64,000 nt of DNA from Methanolinea sp. UBA277 (GCA_002499905.1 DANP01000010.1:10391-74390); one strand, 5' to 3'; positions 44,119 through 54,507 are shown, numbered from the stretch's first letter. A program made the numbers and translations. The notes: generated by a model from the letters alone, not told the origin.

Positions 44119-44496
44119 ACAGAGGGGAGGGTCAGGAACAATCTCCTTATGGACCGTAAATCTGTCACATACGTTCCTGATATTTCCGCCTCTGCCGGAA
44201 TGAAGACGCGATGCGCTTTTAGTATCCTCTCCGTGTTACAGATCCGGATAGTACTGGCGGCCATGGCTGGTATATCCGCACATGAAAACCAGACGCTCCT
44301 TGGGGCTCCGCGCCGCCGCTGTGACATCCCCCCGGTGGGATGCCTGCCCGGGCCAGGATACGGAAACCGATGAAGAAATGATTCCGTCCACATCCTTGCA
44401 CGGGAGGGAAATCCCCGTCGGATGCTCAGTTGACAACACCCTGCGCTGTTGGAATACATATTTTTATTCAGGGTGTCTCTGACGGAGAGAAGAAAT
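44119..44496. other. Intergenic region without a supported protein gene
   Basis: About 380 bases between converging genes. The open frames on both strands (74 and 141 codons) are cysteine/arginine-rich shadows with no ribosome site. A TATA-like GCTTTTAGTATCC near 44215 and a T-rich stretch near 44460 (TATTTTTATTC) bracket a GC-rich 240 bases that could be a small RNA, but I find no known RNA motif. Confidence 0.4.
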
Positions 44497-46182
44497 TTAT
44501 TTCCCGGAGAACACGGGGATATCCCGGAAGGCATCGGCATCGAAGAGGCCCCGGTCGGTGATCCTCAGGTGCGGGATGACGGTCAGGGCCAGAAACGAGA
44601 GGTGCATGAATGCATCCTCAATTCCCCCGATGCGCTCCGCATGAAGGTTCAGCTCCCGGAGACCCGCATCCACCTCCTCCCAGGGCCGGACCGACATGAG
44701 CCCGGCGCACTCCAGCGGCAGGACGGATTCGCTGCGGTCATCGACCACTACAAGACCTCCTCCGGCCGCGATGACCCGGGAGATGGCCCGGCAGATATCG
44801 CCGTCCCCGACCCCCACCGCCACGATGTTGTGGGCGTCGTGAGAGACGCTCCCTGCGATGGCCCCTGTCCGGAACCCGAAACCGTGCACGAGGCCGGTGC
44901 CGAACCGTCCGGCGGAATACCGGTTGCAGACCACGGCCTTGAGTATGTCCCGGTCCATGTCGGGAATATCACCGGGTCCGAGCGGGACGGTGAGATGGTC
45001 GGTCACGATCTGGTGACGGATGAGCCCGATCACGCTGGCACGTCCGGACCCTCCGAGTGCGATATCAGCGGTTCCCGGTGCCGTGCACCCGAACCTCCCC
45101 CCGACTGGCATGCAGGGTTCACCCGGCTCAAGGCTGACCGGCTTTCCCCTCCTGAAGGTTTTCGCAATGGAGAATGTGCTCCCCGGTGCGAGGAGGCAGA
45201 AATCAGCGACTCTTCCTGCGACGAGCGCCCCCCTGTCGTCCAGCCTGAACCGCTCGGCCGCAGAAAGGGTCGCCATCCGGAGAGCAGACTCCATCTCAAC
45301 CCCGCAGGCGAGAGCTTTCCTGATGCAGTCATCGATGTGCCCCTCCCCTGCCAGCATGTCCACGTGCCGGTCATCGGTGGCGAAGGACAGGCGGTGGCAG
45401 TTCCAGCGTGATACCAGGGGAGCAATGGCCCGGATGTTCTTCTCGGTTGAACCTTCACGGACGAAGAGGAACATACCCTGCGAGAGCTTTTCTGCTGCCT
45501 CATCCCTTCCGGTGCTCTCATGGTCACTCTGGATCCCGGCGATGATATAGGCCGAGAGATCCGTTCCGGAAAGGAGAGGGGCATGGCCGTCAACCAGGGG
45601 GAAGAGGTCAAGTTTCTCCAGGACACTGGGATCAGCGGCAAGGACGCCGGGAACGTTCATCATCTCTCCGAGACCGAGCACCCCCTCGCGATCACGGAAC
45701 AGCGCAAGATCGCGGGCGCCCAGGACTGCCCCGCCGATGTCGAGAGGCGTTGCCGGGACACAGGACGGCAGCATGATGAAGAGGTCGAGCGGGAGTGATT
45801 TCCGGAACGACAGCATGAACCGGATACCATCAGCACCGCAGACATTGGCGATCTCGTGGGGGTCTGCAATGACGGTGGTGGTCCCGTGAGCGGCCGCAAG
45901 CCGTGCAAATTCTGGCGGGGAGAGGAGGGAGCTCTCGATATGCACATGGGCATCGATGAGACCGGGAACGACCCGTCGGTTCTTCAGGTCGACCTCGGTT
46001 TTCGCCCGGCAGGACCCTGAACCGATCACCACCCCGTCGCTGACCGCAAAATCGCCCGTTTCCCAGGCACAGGTAAAGGGATTGAAGCGTTCGGCATTGC
46101 GGAAGAGGATGTCGGCAGGGACCAGCCCCCGTGCCGCCTGTATCAGGGTCTCCCTGCGGGTTGGTGATCGTCGGGTTTCCAT
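44497..46182 (-). CDS. ade: Adenine deaminase
   Basis: 561-residue amidohydrolase that deaminates adenine to hypoxanthine for purine salvage. LIDAHVHIESSLLSPPEFA carries the first metal histidines, TTTVIADPHEIANVCG follows, and the C-terminal domain has IGLIRHQIVTDHLT, the signature GSVSHDAHNIVAVG and ALTVIPHLRITDRGLFD. ATG 46182 is chosen over 46197 because GATGAGGAG lies seven bases before it. Monocistronic. Confidence 0.92.
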   Translation of the reverse strand: METRRSPTRRETLIQAARGLVPADILFRNAERFNPFTCAWETGDFAVSDGVVIGSGSCRAKTEVDLKNRRVVPGLIDAHVHIESSLLSPPEFARLAAAHGTTTVIADPHEIANVCGADGIRFMLSFRKSLPLDLFIMLPSCVPATPLDIGGAVLGARDLALFRDREGVLGLGEMMNVPGVLAADPSVLEKLDLFPLVDGHAPLLSGTDLSAYIIAGIQSDHESTGRDEAAEKLSQGMFLFVREGSTEKNIRAIAPLVSRWNCHRLSFATDDRHVDMLAGEGHIDDCIRKALACGVEMESALRMATLSAAERFRLDDRGALVAGRVADFCLLAPGSTFSIAKTFRRGKPVSLEPGEPCMPVGGRFGCTAPGTADIALGGSGRASVIGLIRHQIVTDHLTVPLGPGDIPDMDRDILKAVVCNRYSAGRFGTGLVHGFGFRTGAIAGSVSHDAHNIVAVGVGDGDICRAISRVIAAGGGLVVVDDRSESVLPLECAGLMSVRPWEEVDAGLRELNLHAERIGGIEDAFMHLSFLALTVIPHLRITDRGLFDADAFRDIPVFSGK

Positions 46183-46339
46183 GGCGCTGCTCCTCATCTA
46201 TTCTTACGTCCGTGATGCAAGAATCTGGCGGAATGGTCCTCCCCTTCCTTCAGGCAGTATGGTGCGGGAGGGGAAGAATCCCGGAGAGGGTGGGGGAGGA
46301 CCAGAACCGGAAATGAAACCCAAAAAGAATACTTAAGAA

Positions 46340-46651
46340 TTATTTTCTGGCCTGAGCGGTCAGGCTCTGCTGCTGGGGTGTCAGGACATCTACGAGAAGC
46401 TCCTTCATCATCATCTTCATGAAATCCTTCCCTTCGTCGGAGGCGAGGAATTCCTGGAGATTCTCTTTAAATTGTCCCACATCGTTCTGATTATCGATAA
46501 AGTATATTAATGCTTGTGTAATACAGTCGGAAATGGTGGAAAAGCGCTTCTCCTCATATACAAGGTTATAAACCTTTTCGTATACATTTGGTGGCATTTT
46601 ATAAGAAATTGCGACTCTTCCTCCGCCCTGTACTGTCCCCTTTTCAGCCAT
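46340..46651 (-). CDS. Ribbon-helix-helix type DNA-binding protein
   Basis: 103 residues. The strand RVAISYKM followed by helices VYEKVYNLVYEEKRFS and SDCITQALIYFIDNQ has the layout of a ribbon-helix-helix DNA-binding domain (about 13-57). A C-terminal helical part with MKMMMKELL and a glutamine-rich end may mediate assembly. ATG 46651 is 24 bases behind a clean TATA box, implying a near-leaderless transcript; an upstream in-frame start would fall on the promoter. A 46-bp inverted repeat lies just beyond, between this gene and the divergent membrane protein gene. Confidence 0.72.
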   Translation of the reverse strand: MAEKGTVQGGGRVAISYKMPPNVYEKVYNLVYEEKRFSTISDCITQALIYFIDNQNDVGQFKENLQEFLASDEGKDFMKMMMKELLVDVLTPQQQSLTAQARK

Positions 46652-46674
46652 CTTCCCATTAATAGGGAGCAAAA

Positions 46675-46684
46675 GTATATAAAA
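46675..46684 (-). promoter_or_regulatory. TATA box of the ribbon-helix-helix gene
   Basis: TTTTATATAC on the minus strand, centred about 28 bases before ATG 46651. Confidence 0.6.
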
Positions 46685-46698
46685 ACTGTCAAATTGAC

Positions 46699-46744
46699 CG
46701 TATTACTTATGGAATCCCAAAAAAACGAAATTCTATAAGTATTA
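46699..46744. promoter_or_regulatory. Inverted repeat, candidate operator for the divergent RHH/membrane protein pair
   Basis: Left arm GTATTACTTATGGAAT (46699-46714) and right arm ATTCTATAAGTATTAC (46729-46744) are complementary at 14 of 16 positions, with a 14-base A-rich spacer. It sits between the two divergent TATA boxes, the expected place for a site bound by the adjacent ribbon-helix-helix protein. Confidence 0.55.
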
Positions 46745-46754
46745 CATAAAGAAT

Positions 46755-46763
46755 ACTTTATAT
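46755..46763 (+). promoter_or_regulatory. TATA box of the membrane protein gene at 46791
   Basis: CTTTATATG, about 30 bases before the ATG and 11 bases after the right arm of the inverted repeat. Confidence 0.6.
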
Positions 46764-46790
46764 GGATTCCACCCGAATAACCAGACAGGG

Positions 46791-47234
46791 ATGACCATGG
46801 AAGAACTTCTTATCATTGGCATCATTATCGGAGCAGTTGTCAGCCTCATGCTCACGGCAGTCCTGCTCCGCCTGGGGGTTATGATTGACAGGTTCCCGAT
46901 GAGCAACGACGGGGAACGCGAAAAGAGCCTCTGGAGCCCGGTTGAGTTTACCAGAATCTCGGTGATCCTCTACTGGCCACTCTACATCATCGGCGGGTAT
47001 ATGGCATTCCAGCCAGTGAGGATTATGCTGATTGGGGGCATAACCCTGCTCTTCGGGCTCCTCCTCTTCCTGGTCACGGCGATGCTGTTTTCAGCTGCGG
47101 TGTATAACCTCATTCGTTCGAAGAACCCGGAAAGCGGGGTGCCCGCACCTGTGCCAGGGCCGATGGGCACATCAACCGGAATGACTTCACTGAAGCTGTT
47201 GCCATCATTGAAGATCCGGACGAGTGGAAAATAA
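46791..47234 (+). CDS. Membrane protein, unknown function
   Basis: 147 residues. Three hydrophobic helices near residues 5-28, 58-72 and 76-105, separated by a short charged loop (DRFPMSNDGEREKSLW), then a proline-rich tail. No family recognised. Divergent from the ribbon-helix-helix gene and probably its regulatory target because of the inverted repeat between them. ATG 46791 and 46797 are both possible starts. Confidence 0.65.
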   Translation: MTMEELLIIGIIIGAVVSLMLTAVLLRLGVMIDRFPMSNDGEREKSLWSPVEFTRISVILYWPLYIIGGYMAFQPVRIMLIGGITLLFGLLLFLVTAMLFSAAVYNLIRSKNPESGVPAPVPGPMGTSTGMTSLKLLPSLKIRTSGK

Positions 47235-47273
47235 GGACGTGGGACTATCCGCGTACAGAAAATAAAATCTTCT

Positions 47274-48491
47274 TTACCCGAACAACTCTTTTGATCGCTC
47301 GAGGGCAGCTACAGCCGGGAGCTTCTTCCCGGTCAGGAACTCGATACAGGCACCACCGCCGGTAGATATATGGCTGAAATCATCCTCAATTCCCAGTTTC
47401 TCCACGACTGCTGCGGTATGCCCCCCGCCGATAATTGAGAATTTGGCCTCCGAGGCGGCCTTCAGGAGTTCATACGTGCCGGTGGCAAAATCCGCATCTT
47501 CGAAGACCCCGGCAGGGCCGTTGAAGACGACCGTTCCCGCATTTCTGATACAGTCGGACAGAGCCTGTACAGACTCCATCCCGAGATCGAGGATGGGGGT
47601 GTCCTGCGGTATCGCTGTAACAGGGTATTCGGTCCGACTGCCACCCTCCCTTACTGCAATCCATTCGGGGAGAACGATCTTGCCAGGATACCGTTTCAGG
47701 AGGTCCCGTGCTGTCTCAATCTCATTATCGTATTTCAGCTGATGGATGAGCTGGAGGGAGGGACGTCCGATATCGTAACCCCCTGCGGAGAGAAAGATGT
47801 TGGCAATAACCCCGGTCACGATAACCTGATCCGCGATCCGGTGTTCCAGCATGTGCGATGCGACAGCGATCGAATCATCGGCCTTGGTGCCGCCGAGCAC
47901 GATACAGACCGGCCGGGGTGCATTCTCAAAAACCCGGGAAAGCGTAAGCACCTCTTTCTCCATCAGGAGTCCGGCGACGGATCGCATGACCATCGGCAGA
48001 CCAACCAAGGTCGGTTGTGACCGGTGTGCAGTGCCGAACGCGTCGTTCACGAAGAGATCACCGAACGACGCCAGATTCCGGACGATATGGAACTTGGCAG
48101 CTTCTTCCGGCTTTGCGGTGAGGTTCTCCTCGGCATTGAACCGCACATTCTCGAGCATGATCACATCGCCGGGGCGCATTGACCGGATGGATTCCCGGGC
48201 GCAGCGTCCGAAGATGTCGTCGATGTACCGGACAGGACGCCCGATCAGGTATTCGAGCTTCTCGGCATGACCCTCGAGGGTGGTGAAATCCTTCTTTCCC
48301 GGTCGGCTCTGGTGGGTCAGGATCACCAGCCGCGACTCTCTCAGGGCCTGAACCGTAGGAACATGCTCCCGGAACCGTTTGTCGTCAAGAATGGTGAGGG
48401 AGGAGGGATCGATGGGGGAGTTTAAATCAAGCCTCAGCAGGACCGTTTTTCCCGCACACGGCGTCTCGCTCAGCCGTCCAATCGTCACCAT
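47274..48491 (-). CDS. pgk: Phosphoglycerate kinase
   Basis: 405 residues. Interconverts 3-phosphoglycerate and 1,3-bisphosphoglycerate in gluconeogenesis and glycolysis. VLLRLDLNSPID is the N-terminal substrate block, THQSRPG and LENVRFNAEE follow, and the nucleotide domain has CIVLGGTKADDS, FNGPAGVFE and IIGGGHTAAVVEKLG. It starts 16 bases after the ATP synthase D-subunit gene, so it is likely read through from that operon. The archaeal form is somewhat shorter and diverged from bacterial Pgk. Confidence 0.93.
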   Translation of the reverse strand: MVTIGRLSETPCAGKTVLLRLDLNSPIDPSSLTILDDKRFREHVPTVQALRESRLVILTHQSRPGKKDFTTLEGHAEKLEYLIGRPVRYIDDIFGRCARESIRSMRPGDVIMLENVRFNAEENLTAKPEEAAKFHIVRNLASFGDLFVNDAFGTAHRSQPTLVGLPMVMRSVAGLLMEKEVLTLSRVFENAPRPVCIVLGGTKADDSIAVASHMLEHRIADQVIVTGVIANIFLSAGGYDIGRPSLQLIHQLKYDNEIETARDLLKRYPGKIVLPEWIAVREGGSRTEYPVTAIPQDTPILDLGMESVQALSDCIRNAGTVVFNGPAGVFEDADFATGTYELLKAASEAKFSIIGGGHTAAVVEKLGIEDDFSHISTGGGACIEFLTGKKLPAVAALERSKELFG

Positions 48492-48507
48492 ACCTCTTCC
48501 TCCCGGA

Positions 48508-49134
48508 TCACATGTTCCTGGCCTTTATTTTCTTCAGCCTGAAAAGCTCTTCCCGCTCCATCTCATCAAGCCGCATCTTGATGAAATCACGCGCTTCGGT
48601 GAGTTCCGGAATCACCTTGAACTCCAGGGCGTTCACCCGTCGTTTCGTGGACTCGATCTCATCCAGGAGTTTCTTCATGGTGGTCTCGATCTCGGCACTC
48701 TCGATAATTGCCTCCACCAGGTCTTCATAGGACGATGCTGCCTCATCGATGACCGAGGTGGTCCCCAGGAGACCGTAACCGCGGTCAACAAGGCTCTTTT
48801 TCACCTTTGAAGACTCTATCTCGGGAACAACCACGCCCATGATATTCTTGCTTGCTAGCGTGATATCAGGGACCTCCTGGACAGAGAATGCTGCCGATTT
48901 CACCCCGATCGCCCCCTCAACAGTGTTTGCAAAGGCCATCATCTGGATGGCATGCTCGTACTTGTTCAGGAGATCGCTCTGGCTGTCCTTCGCCGTTTCG
49001 AGTACCTTGAAAAATTCTATAATCAGGCCATCGCGCTTCATCTTGAGGATCTTGTACCCACGCTCTGACAGTGCTATCCGCCGTTTCAGGTTGATGAGTT
49101 CCGATCGTGTGGGCTTGATATCGCGCAGTGCCAT
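48508..49134 (-). CDS. atpD: A-type ATP synthase subunit D
   Basis: 208-residue central rotor shaft subunit, a long antiparallel coiled coil. N-terminal IKPTRSELINLKRRIALSERG and the C-terminal helix TKRRVNALEFKVIPELTEA are conserved in A- and V-type D subunits. Last ATP synthase gene of the operon; a subunit G gene, present after D in some methanogens, is absent, and pgk follows. Confidence 0.95.
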   Translation of the reverse strand: MALRDIKPTRSELINLKRRIALSERGYKILKMKRDGLIIEFFKVLETAKDSQSDLLNKYEHAIQMMAFANTVEGAIGVKSAAFSVQEVPDITLASKNIMGVVVPEIESSKVKKSLVDRGYGLLGTTSVIDEAASSYEDLVEAIIESAEIETTMKKLLDEIESTKRRVNALEFKVIPELTEARDFIKMRLDEMEREELFRLKKIKARNM

Positions 49135-49140
49135 GTGCCA

Positions 49141-50532
49141 TTACCCCTGTTCCTTTGCTTCCTGTCTGAACTTCGGGTGATACTTGGTGATCAGGTCACG
49201 GTCGATACGGACAAGCTGCTCGACCGGGAGTGTTGCAAGGAGGTTCCATCCACCATCGAGCGTCTCGAAGATCGATCGGTCCTCATTGTATCCCTGGCGG
49301 ACGAACCGGTTCTCAAAGAGGTCAGCAAACTCAAGAAACATCCTGTCACGCTCTGAAAGCGCGTCTTTTCCGACGATAGCAACCAGGCCCCGGAGATCGT
49401 TGCCCTCGGCATAGGCGGCATAGAGCTGGTCGGAGACTTTCTTGTGGTCCTCACGGGTGTGCTCTTTCCCGATACCAAGGTTCATCAGACGGGAGAGAGA
49501 CGGAAGAACATTGATTGGTGGATAAATGCCCTTCCTGTGGAGCTCACGTGAGACCACGATCTGTCCTTCTGTAATGTACCCTGTAAGATCCGGGATCGGG
49601 TGGGTGATATCATCGCCCGGCATCGTGAGGATCGGGAACTGCGTGATCGAGCCCTTCTTGCCTTTGATGATCCCTGCCCGCTCGTAGATACCGGCAAGAT
49701 CAGTGTACATATACCCGGGATATCCTCTCCGGCCCGGCACCTCTTCCCGGGCAGCCCCAATCTGACGGAGAGCCTCACAGTAGTTGGTCATGTCAGTCAG
49801 GATGACCAGCACGTGCATGTCGAGTTCAAATGCGAGGTACTCAGCAGTGGTCAGGGCGAGGCGCGGAGTGATGATACGCTCGACTGCCGGATCATCGGCA
49901 AGGTTGAGGAAGACAACCGCCCGTTCAAGAGCTCCGGTCCGCTCAAAGTCATGCATGAAGTGGTTGGCTTCTTCTTTCGTGATGCCCATCGCTGCAAATA
50001 CTACGGCAAAGGCCTCCTGCGAGCCGAGCACCTTTGATTGTCGTGCGATCTGGAGGGCAATGTTGTTGTGGGGAAGTCCTGCACCGGAGAAGATCGGAAG
50101 TTTCTGTCCCCGGACCAGGGTGTTTGTTCCGTCAATCGTGGAGATCCCTGTCTGGATGAACTCCTCAGGCGATGCCCTGGCATAGGGATTGATCGCAGCA
50201 CCGGTGATATCGAGCCTCTTTTCGGGCATGATTTCCGGGCCACCGTCGATAGGTTTCCCCCCTCCTGAAAGGATACGGCCGAGCATCTCCTTTCCGACCG
50301 GCATCTTGATGGTCTCTCCCAGGAACCGGACCCCGCTGTCCCTGCCGATACCGGCCGTGGTCTCGAAGACCTGAACGACCACCAGGTCGTCGCTCGTGTC
50401 CAGTACCTGGCCGCGCTTGATGGTTCCGTCAAACAGTACGATATTGACGAGTTCACCGTATCCTACGGGTTCTGTCTTCTCGACAAAGACCAGGGGGCCG
50501 GCGATCTTTGATATCGTTCGATACTCCTTCAT
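49141..50532 (-). CDS. atpB: A-type ATP synthase subunit B
   Basis: 463-residue non-catalytic head subunit, alternating with A. It has the family start [16 protein letters not shown] and [20 protein letters not shown] in place of a true Walker A, and [21 protein letters not shown]. It overlaps atpA by four bases (ATGA). Confidence 0.96.
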   Translation of the reverse strand: MKEYRTISKIAGPLVFVEKTEPVGYGELVNIVLFDGTIKRGQVLDTSDDLVVVQVFETTAGIGRDSGVRFLGETIKMPVGKEMLGRILSGGGKPIDGGPEIMPEKRLDITGAAINPYARASPEEFIQTGISTIDGTNTLVRGQKLPIFSGAGLPHNNIALQIARQSKVLGSQEAFAVVFAAMGITKEEANHFMHDFERTGALERAVVFLNLADDPAVERIITPRLALTTAEYLAFELDMHVLVILTDMTNYCEALRQIGAAREEVPGRRGYPGYMYTDLAGIYERAGIIKGKKGSITQFPILTMPGDDITHPIPDLTGYITEGQIVVSRELHRKGIYPPINVLPSLSRLMNLGIGKEHTREDHKKVSDQLYAAYAEGNDLRGLVAIVGKDALSERDRMFLEFADLFENRFVRQGYNEDRSIFETLDGGWNLLATLPVEQLVRIDRDLITKYHPKFRQEAKEQG

Positions 50533-52292
50533 GCCGACGACCTCAGGATGTTGATTTCACTATCCATGCTCTTCTGGATCCGTTCCAGCTCAGGCCTGTA
50601 GTCCTTGATGAACTTGATCTGGGGCAGATCGTTCTTGGATTTGATCGAGATGATCTGCGCCGGGGATACCCCTGCAGTCTGTGCTCCATAGGCGAGGTCT
50701 GCAAAACCCTTGATCGCTTTCATCATGTCATACTGTTTTGCCATGTCACAGAAGGTATCAACCGCGTCATACGCATTCTGCTGCAGGAATATCTCACGGA
50801 TCATCCTTGCGATCTCGATGGTCAGCTGCTCTGCCTCGGGGAGGGCATCAGATCCGACCAGCTGGACGATCTCCTGGAGTTCGGCCTCTTTCTGGAGAAC
50901 CTCCATAGCCCAGGACCGGAGCACGTTCCATTCGGGCGAGACTTCCTTGTCATACCAGTCGTGGAGCGTGTCGAGGTAGAGTGAGTACGAGTTGAGCCAG
51001 TTGATGGCCGGGAAGTGCCGGCGCTGGGACAGCTTTGCGTCCAGTGCCCAGAAGACTTTCACGATACGAAGCGTGTTCTGGGTGACCGGCTCGGAGAAGT
51101 CTCCTCCGGGCGGGGATACCGCACCGATGACCGAGACTGACCCGTTATTCCCGGAGAGGGTTTTGACCAGGCCAGCCCGCTCGTAGAATTCCGAGAGCCG
51201 GGCGGCAAGGTATGCCGGGTACCCCTCTTCTCCAGGCATCTCTTCCAGCCGGGAGGAGATCTCCCTCATCGCTTCTGCCCACCGGGAGGTTGAGTCTGCC
51301 ATCAGCGAGACGTCATACCCCATATCGCGGAAGTACTCGGCGATGGTGATCCCGGTGTACACCGATGCCTCACGGGCAGCGACCGGCATGTTGCTCGTGT
51401 TTGCGATGAGCACCGTCCTCTCCATGAGTGGCTTTCCGGTCTTAGGATCCTCAAGCTCCGGAAATTCGGTCAGCACCTCGGTCATCTCGTTTCCGCGTTC
51501 TCCGCAGCCGATGTAGACCACGATCTCCGCGTCACTCCACTTGGCGAGCTGCTGCTGGGTGACCGTCTTTCCGCTCCCGAACGGACCGGGAATCGCGGCG
51601 GTGCCTCCCTTGGCAATCGGGAACAGGCCGTCAAGAATCCGCTGGCCGGTGATGAGCGGGATGGTCGGGTTCATCTTCTCCATGACCGGGCGTGGCACAC
51701 GGACCGGCCACTTCTGCATCATCGCGAGTTGTGTCCCCGAATCAAGGGTGCAGATAATCTCCTCAACGGTAAAAGATCCCGGTTTGATACTTTTTACGGT
51801 TCCTCCCTTCACATTCGGCGGAACGAGGATCCGGTGGACGATGTTCGTCTCCTGGACCTCCCCGATGATTGTGCCGGGTGATACCTTGTCTCCTTCCTTT
51901 ACAAGGGGCCTGAATTCCCATTTCTTCTGGTGATCAAGCCCGGGTGCCGAGACCCCCCGCTGGATGAAATCTCCCATCTTGTCCACTAGTACGGACAGGG
52001 GCCTCTGTATCCCGTCATAAATACTGGTCAGGAGTCCCGGACCGAGCTCCACGGCGAGAGAAAGCCCCGTGTTGGTCACGGGTTCTCCGGGTCTGATCCC
52101 TGAGGTGTCCTCGTAGACCTGGATGATGGTTTCATCACCCTGGATCTTGATGACCTCTCCCATGAGCTCCTCATGGCCGACCTTCACCACATCATACATA
52201 TGCGCATCAATATTGACCGCAGTGACGACAGGGCCGGCAATCCTCTTGAGGACTCCTTCCTGGCCTTTCTCTTTCTTCTCTGTTACTTCCAC
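50529..52292 (-). CDS. atpA: A-type ATP synthase catalytic subunit A
   Basis: 587-residue catalytic subunit that makes ATP from the ion gradient. The P-loop is [10 protein letters not shown] near residue 234, the catalytic region [19 protein letters not shown] follows, then [16 protein letters not shown]. The non-homologous insertion typical of A/V-type catalytic subunits (about 120-200) is present, without an intein. It overlaps atpF by ten bases. Confidence 0.96.
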   Translation of the reverse strand: MEVTEKKEKGQEGVLKRIAGPVVTAVNIDAHMYDVVKVGHEELMGEVIKIQGDETIIQVYEDTSGIRPGEPVTNTGLSLAVELGPGLLTSIYDGIQRPLSVLVDKMGDFIQRGVSAPGLDHQKKWEFRPLVKEGDKVSPGTIIGEVQETNIVHRILVPPNVKGGTVKSIKPGSFTVEEIICTLDSGTQLAMMQKWPVRVPRPVMEKMNPTIPLITGQRILDGLFPIAKGGTAAIPGPFGSGKTVTQQQLAKWSDAEIVVYIGCGERGNEMTEVLTEFPELEDPKTGKPLMERTVLIANTSNMPVAAREASVYTGITIAEYFRDMGYDVSLMADSTSRWAEAMREISSRLEEMPGEEGYPAYLAARLSEFYERAGLVKTLSGNNGSVSVIGAVSPPGGDFSEPVTQNTLRIVKVFWALDAKLSQRRHFPAINWLNSYSLYLDTLHDWYDKEVSPEWNVLRSWAMEVLQKEAELQEIVQLVGSDALPEAEQLTIEIARMIREIFLQQNAYDAVDTFCDMAKQYDMMKAIKGFADLAYGAQTAGVSPAQIISIKSKNDLPQIKFIKDYRPELERIQKSMDSEINILRSSA

Positions 52293-52585
52293 AGATCAAC
52301 ACCCACTGATCGCTTTATTCTCTCCCTCATGGACAATCCTCCCTCCTCGGCACCGACTGCAATGACCGTCGGTTTTACCGAATTTTCGAGCGTGTTCTGG
52401 AGACGTCGCGGGATCCTGTTCATGTCCCCGCTCTGCAGGACGAGAATTCCAATTGTGCCGTCGTCAAGAACCCTGGTAATGTATTCGACAAGTTTCTCGT
52501 CTGATTCGGCGGCATAGGTCCGTCTGACCCCTGCAAGCCTGAAACCGAGAACGAAATCACTGCTGCCGACAACCGCTATCTCCAT
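52283..52585 (-). CDS. atpF: A-type ATP synthase subunit F
   Basis: 100-residue central stalk subunit that binds D. Rossmann-like fold with [18 protein letters not shown], typical of F subunits, and the C-terminal [14 protein letters not shown]. One base separates it from atpC. Confidence 0.92.
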   Translation of the reverse strand: MEIAVVGSSDFVLGFRLAGVRRTYAAESDEKLVEYITRVLDDGTIGILVLQSGDMNRIPRRLQNTLENSVKPTVIAVGAEEGGLSMRERIKRSVGVDLWK

Positions 52586-52586
52586 G

Positions 52587-53642
52587 TCATATCACCAGGT
52601 ATCCGCGAATCCGGTCAGTTGGAAGATGGACTTCCTTCCCCCTGGCGATCGCCCGGAGATTGAAGATCTCATACTTCTTTTTCTCAAGGTAGGTGAGGAT
52701 GGGATGGATTGAGAATGGTTTCATCTTTGAAAAAGACTCCATCTGGGCGAGCTGCACCTTTATCAAATCAATCTCGATCTCACGGAGGGATCTCTCACCA
52801 CTCATCGCATCGAGGAGTACTAAAAGTGGTTTTAATGTCACTTTTGATTTCAGGGCATCAATGAAACTTTTTTCGTCCTCGATGCTGATGAGATCCTGGA
52901 AATCCTGAATTGAAAACCTCCCTCCCGGTATCACTATCGTGCTGGCGTCTTCCGGCAGTTTATCTGCCCGGAGCCTGAACATGTTCCTGATATTGATCAT
53001 ATCAATATCCAGAAGGATGTACTCCAGGAACTGTTTGCCTCCTTTAAACCCGCTCGTCGCCTCGGAAAGGAGATTTTCATAGAACTGCCTGTAGAGAGCA
53101 TTTTCAATCTTCGCAAAGGACTCCTCTTCAATCGCTGTGGTAATCCCTGCAGCAATGACAGGATATATCGATTGACCTTTGAGTGCCTCTACTATCTTTT
53201 CCAGGGAGTCTTCCTTCAGCAGCCTGTCGAGAAATACTTTATCAAGTTCGCCGCCGGGGACAAGAATCTCTCTGATTTTGCCCGTTTTCATCCCCTGTGC
53301 TTTTCCCCTGAAGATGGTGAGTACATTCTGGATATCCCACTTTCTGAGATACGACTGGGTAAATCGCTTGAGCACTCCGGGGGTGATATCCTGGATGCTC
53401 TGGTATTCCTTGGCTAGGTTCCAGGAAAGAGCCAGTTCCAGGAGATCTATCCCATGGAACGAGGAGGCGAGCTCATCAATCTCCTTTTTATACTGGGTCT
53501 CCTCGATAAAACGGGTTATTTCGGGAATACTCATATTGAGCAGCCTGAGATAGTCTTCCCTCGGGATAAGCTTTGATTTCCTGACCCGCATTCTCGTGCA
53601 TACGTATACGTATGGCACCGGCCCGGCACTGAATTTAACCAT
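52587..53642 (-). CDS. atpC: A-type ATP synthase subunit C
   Basis: 351-residue helical funnel that docks the central stalk on the membrane rotor ring (homologue of V-type subunit d). Conserved [18 protein letters not shown] at the start and the repeated DIxNVxxxxR pattern ([30 protein letters not shown]). Located between atpE and atpF as in Methanosarcina-type operons. Confidence 0.93.
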   Translation of the reverse strand: MVKFSAGPVPYVYVCTRMRVRKSKLIPREDYLRLLNMSIPEITRFIEETQYKKEIDELASSFHGIDLLELALSWNLAKEYQSIQDITPGVLKRFTQSYLRKWDIQNVLTIFRGKAQGMKTGKIREILVPGGELDKVFLDRLLKEDSLEKIVEALKGQSIYPVIAAGITTAIEEESFAKIENALYRQFYENLLSEATSGFKGGKQFLEYILLDIDMINIRNMFRLRADKLPEDASTIVIPGGRFSIQDFQDLISIEDEKSFIDALKSKVTLKPLLVLLDAMSGERSLREIEIDLIKVQLAQMESFSKMKPFSIHPILTYLEKKKYEIFNLRAIARGKEVHLPTDRIRGYLVI

Positions 53643-53653
53643 CCTCGATCACC

Positions 53654-54232
53654 TTAGCCGAACAGGATTTCAGATGCATCCTTAAATCCTGTCTCCCAGA
53701 TCTCGTCGAGGAATGTCCGGTAACTGTAATCGATCTGGATCTCACCGTTTTTACTTTCGATGATAATGCCGCCTTCGATCTCAACCGTTTTTCCCACGAC
53801 GTACCCTTTCAGGGTGGTATCTCCGGCAAGAATCCGGTTAAGGGTCTCACTGTCCCGCCTGTTGCAATGGACAATGCCTTCAGGGATCTCTGCTTTTGCC
53901 TTTGAAAGGAGACTTTTCAGTACATCTCGGTGAACATCTTCAGGCAGCCTGGCAATGGAGGAGAGGGCAACAGAATAGACCTGATCAAGGAGGTCTTTCT
54001 GGGTGTTCAGGAGCTGCCGCTTAACCACCAGGTTCGCGGCAGAAACCTCCTGATTCATGATATGGGATTTCTGCCTCTCCACATCCTGATCGACCGCCAG
54101 TTTGATCCGTTCTGCCTTTTCCTGAGCGGTTTTCAGGATACTGTTGACTTCTGCCTGGGTTTCCTGCCTGACCCGTTCTGCCTCTCTCTTTCCTTTGTCC
54201 CTGATTTCTTCGATGACCACTTCCAGTCCCAT
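53654..54232 (-). CDS. atpE: A-type ATP synthase subunit E
   Basis: 192-residue peripheral stalk subunit. A long N-terminal coiled coil (about 1-85, rich in KREAERVRQE-type repeats) leads to a globular end with GGIIIESKNGEIQIDYSY. It pairs with subunit H. Confidence 0.93.
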   Translation of the reverse strand: MGLEVVIEEIRDKGKREAERVRQETQAEVNSILKTAQEKAERIKLAVDQDVERQKSHIMNQEVSAANLVVKRQLLNTQKDLLDQVYSVALSSIARLPEDVHRDVLKSLLSKAKAEIPEGIVHCNRRDSETLNRILAGDTTLKGYVVGKTVEIEGGIIIESKNGEIQIDYSYRTFLDEIWETGFKDASEILFG

Positions 54233-54246
54233 TGTCAGCCCCGCGT

Positions 54247-54504
54247 TCAGAATATGAGCAGCAGCGCCACAACGAGCCCGAAAATAACAATGGTTTCCGG
54301 AATGACGGTAAGTAACAGGACAAGCCCGAATACATCTTTATTTTCTGCGGTTGCACCGACCGCTGCAGAACCGATCGCCATTTCGGCTGCCGCCGAGGCT
54401 AAACCGGTCGATCCGACCGCAATGGCTGCGCCGATTGCCTTCATTCCGGCCTGTGAGGCCTCGATCATTTCAGGTGTTAATCCAACAAGTTCTTCTCCGA
54501 CCAT
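54247..54504 (-). CDS. atpK: A-type ATP synthase subunit K (rotor proteolipid)
   Basis: 85-residue two-helix hairpin of the membrane ring. The ion-binding glutamate is in the second helix, TVIPETIVIFG; the first helix has AAEMAIGSAAVGATAEN at the loop. A single hairpin per gene, not a fused multi-hairpin form. The first helix shows no glutamine at the position associated with sodium-binding rings, so the coupling ion is left open. Confidence 0.92.
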   Translation of the reverse strand: MVGEELVGLTPEMIEASQAGMKAIGAAIAVGSTGLASAAAEMAIGSAAVGATAENKDVFGLVLLLTVIPETIVIFGLVVALLLIF

Positions 54505-54507
54505 GTT

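Noticed and set aside
44115..44540. 141-codon minus-strand frame in the gap before ade
   Set aside because: It overlaps the adjoining genes at both ends, has no ribosome site and shows no protein-like pattern.
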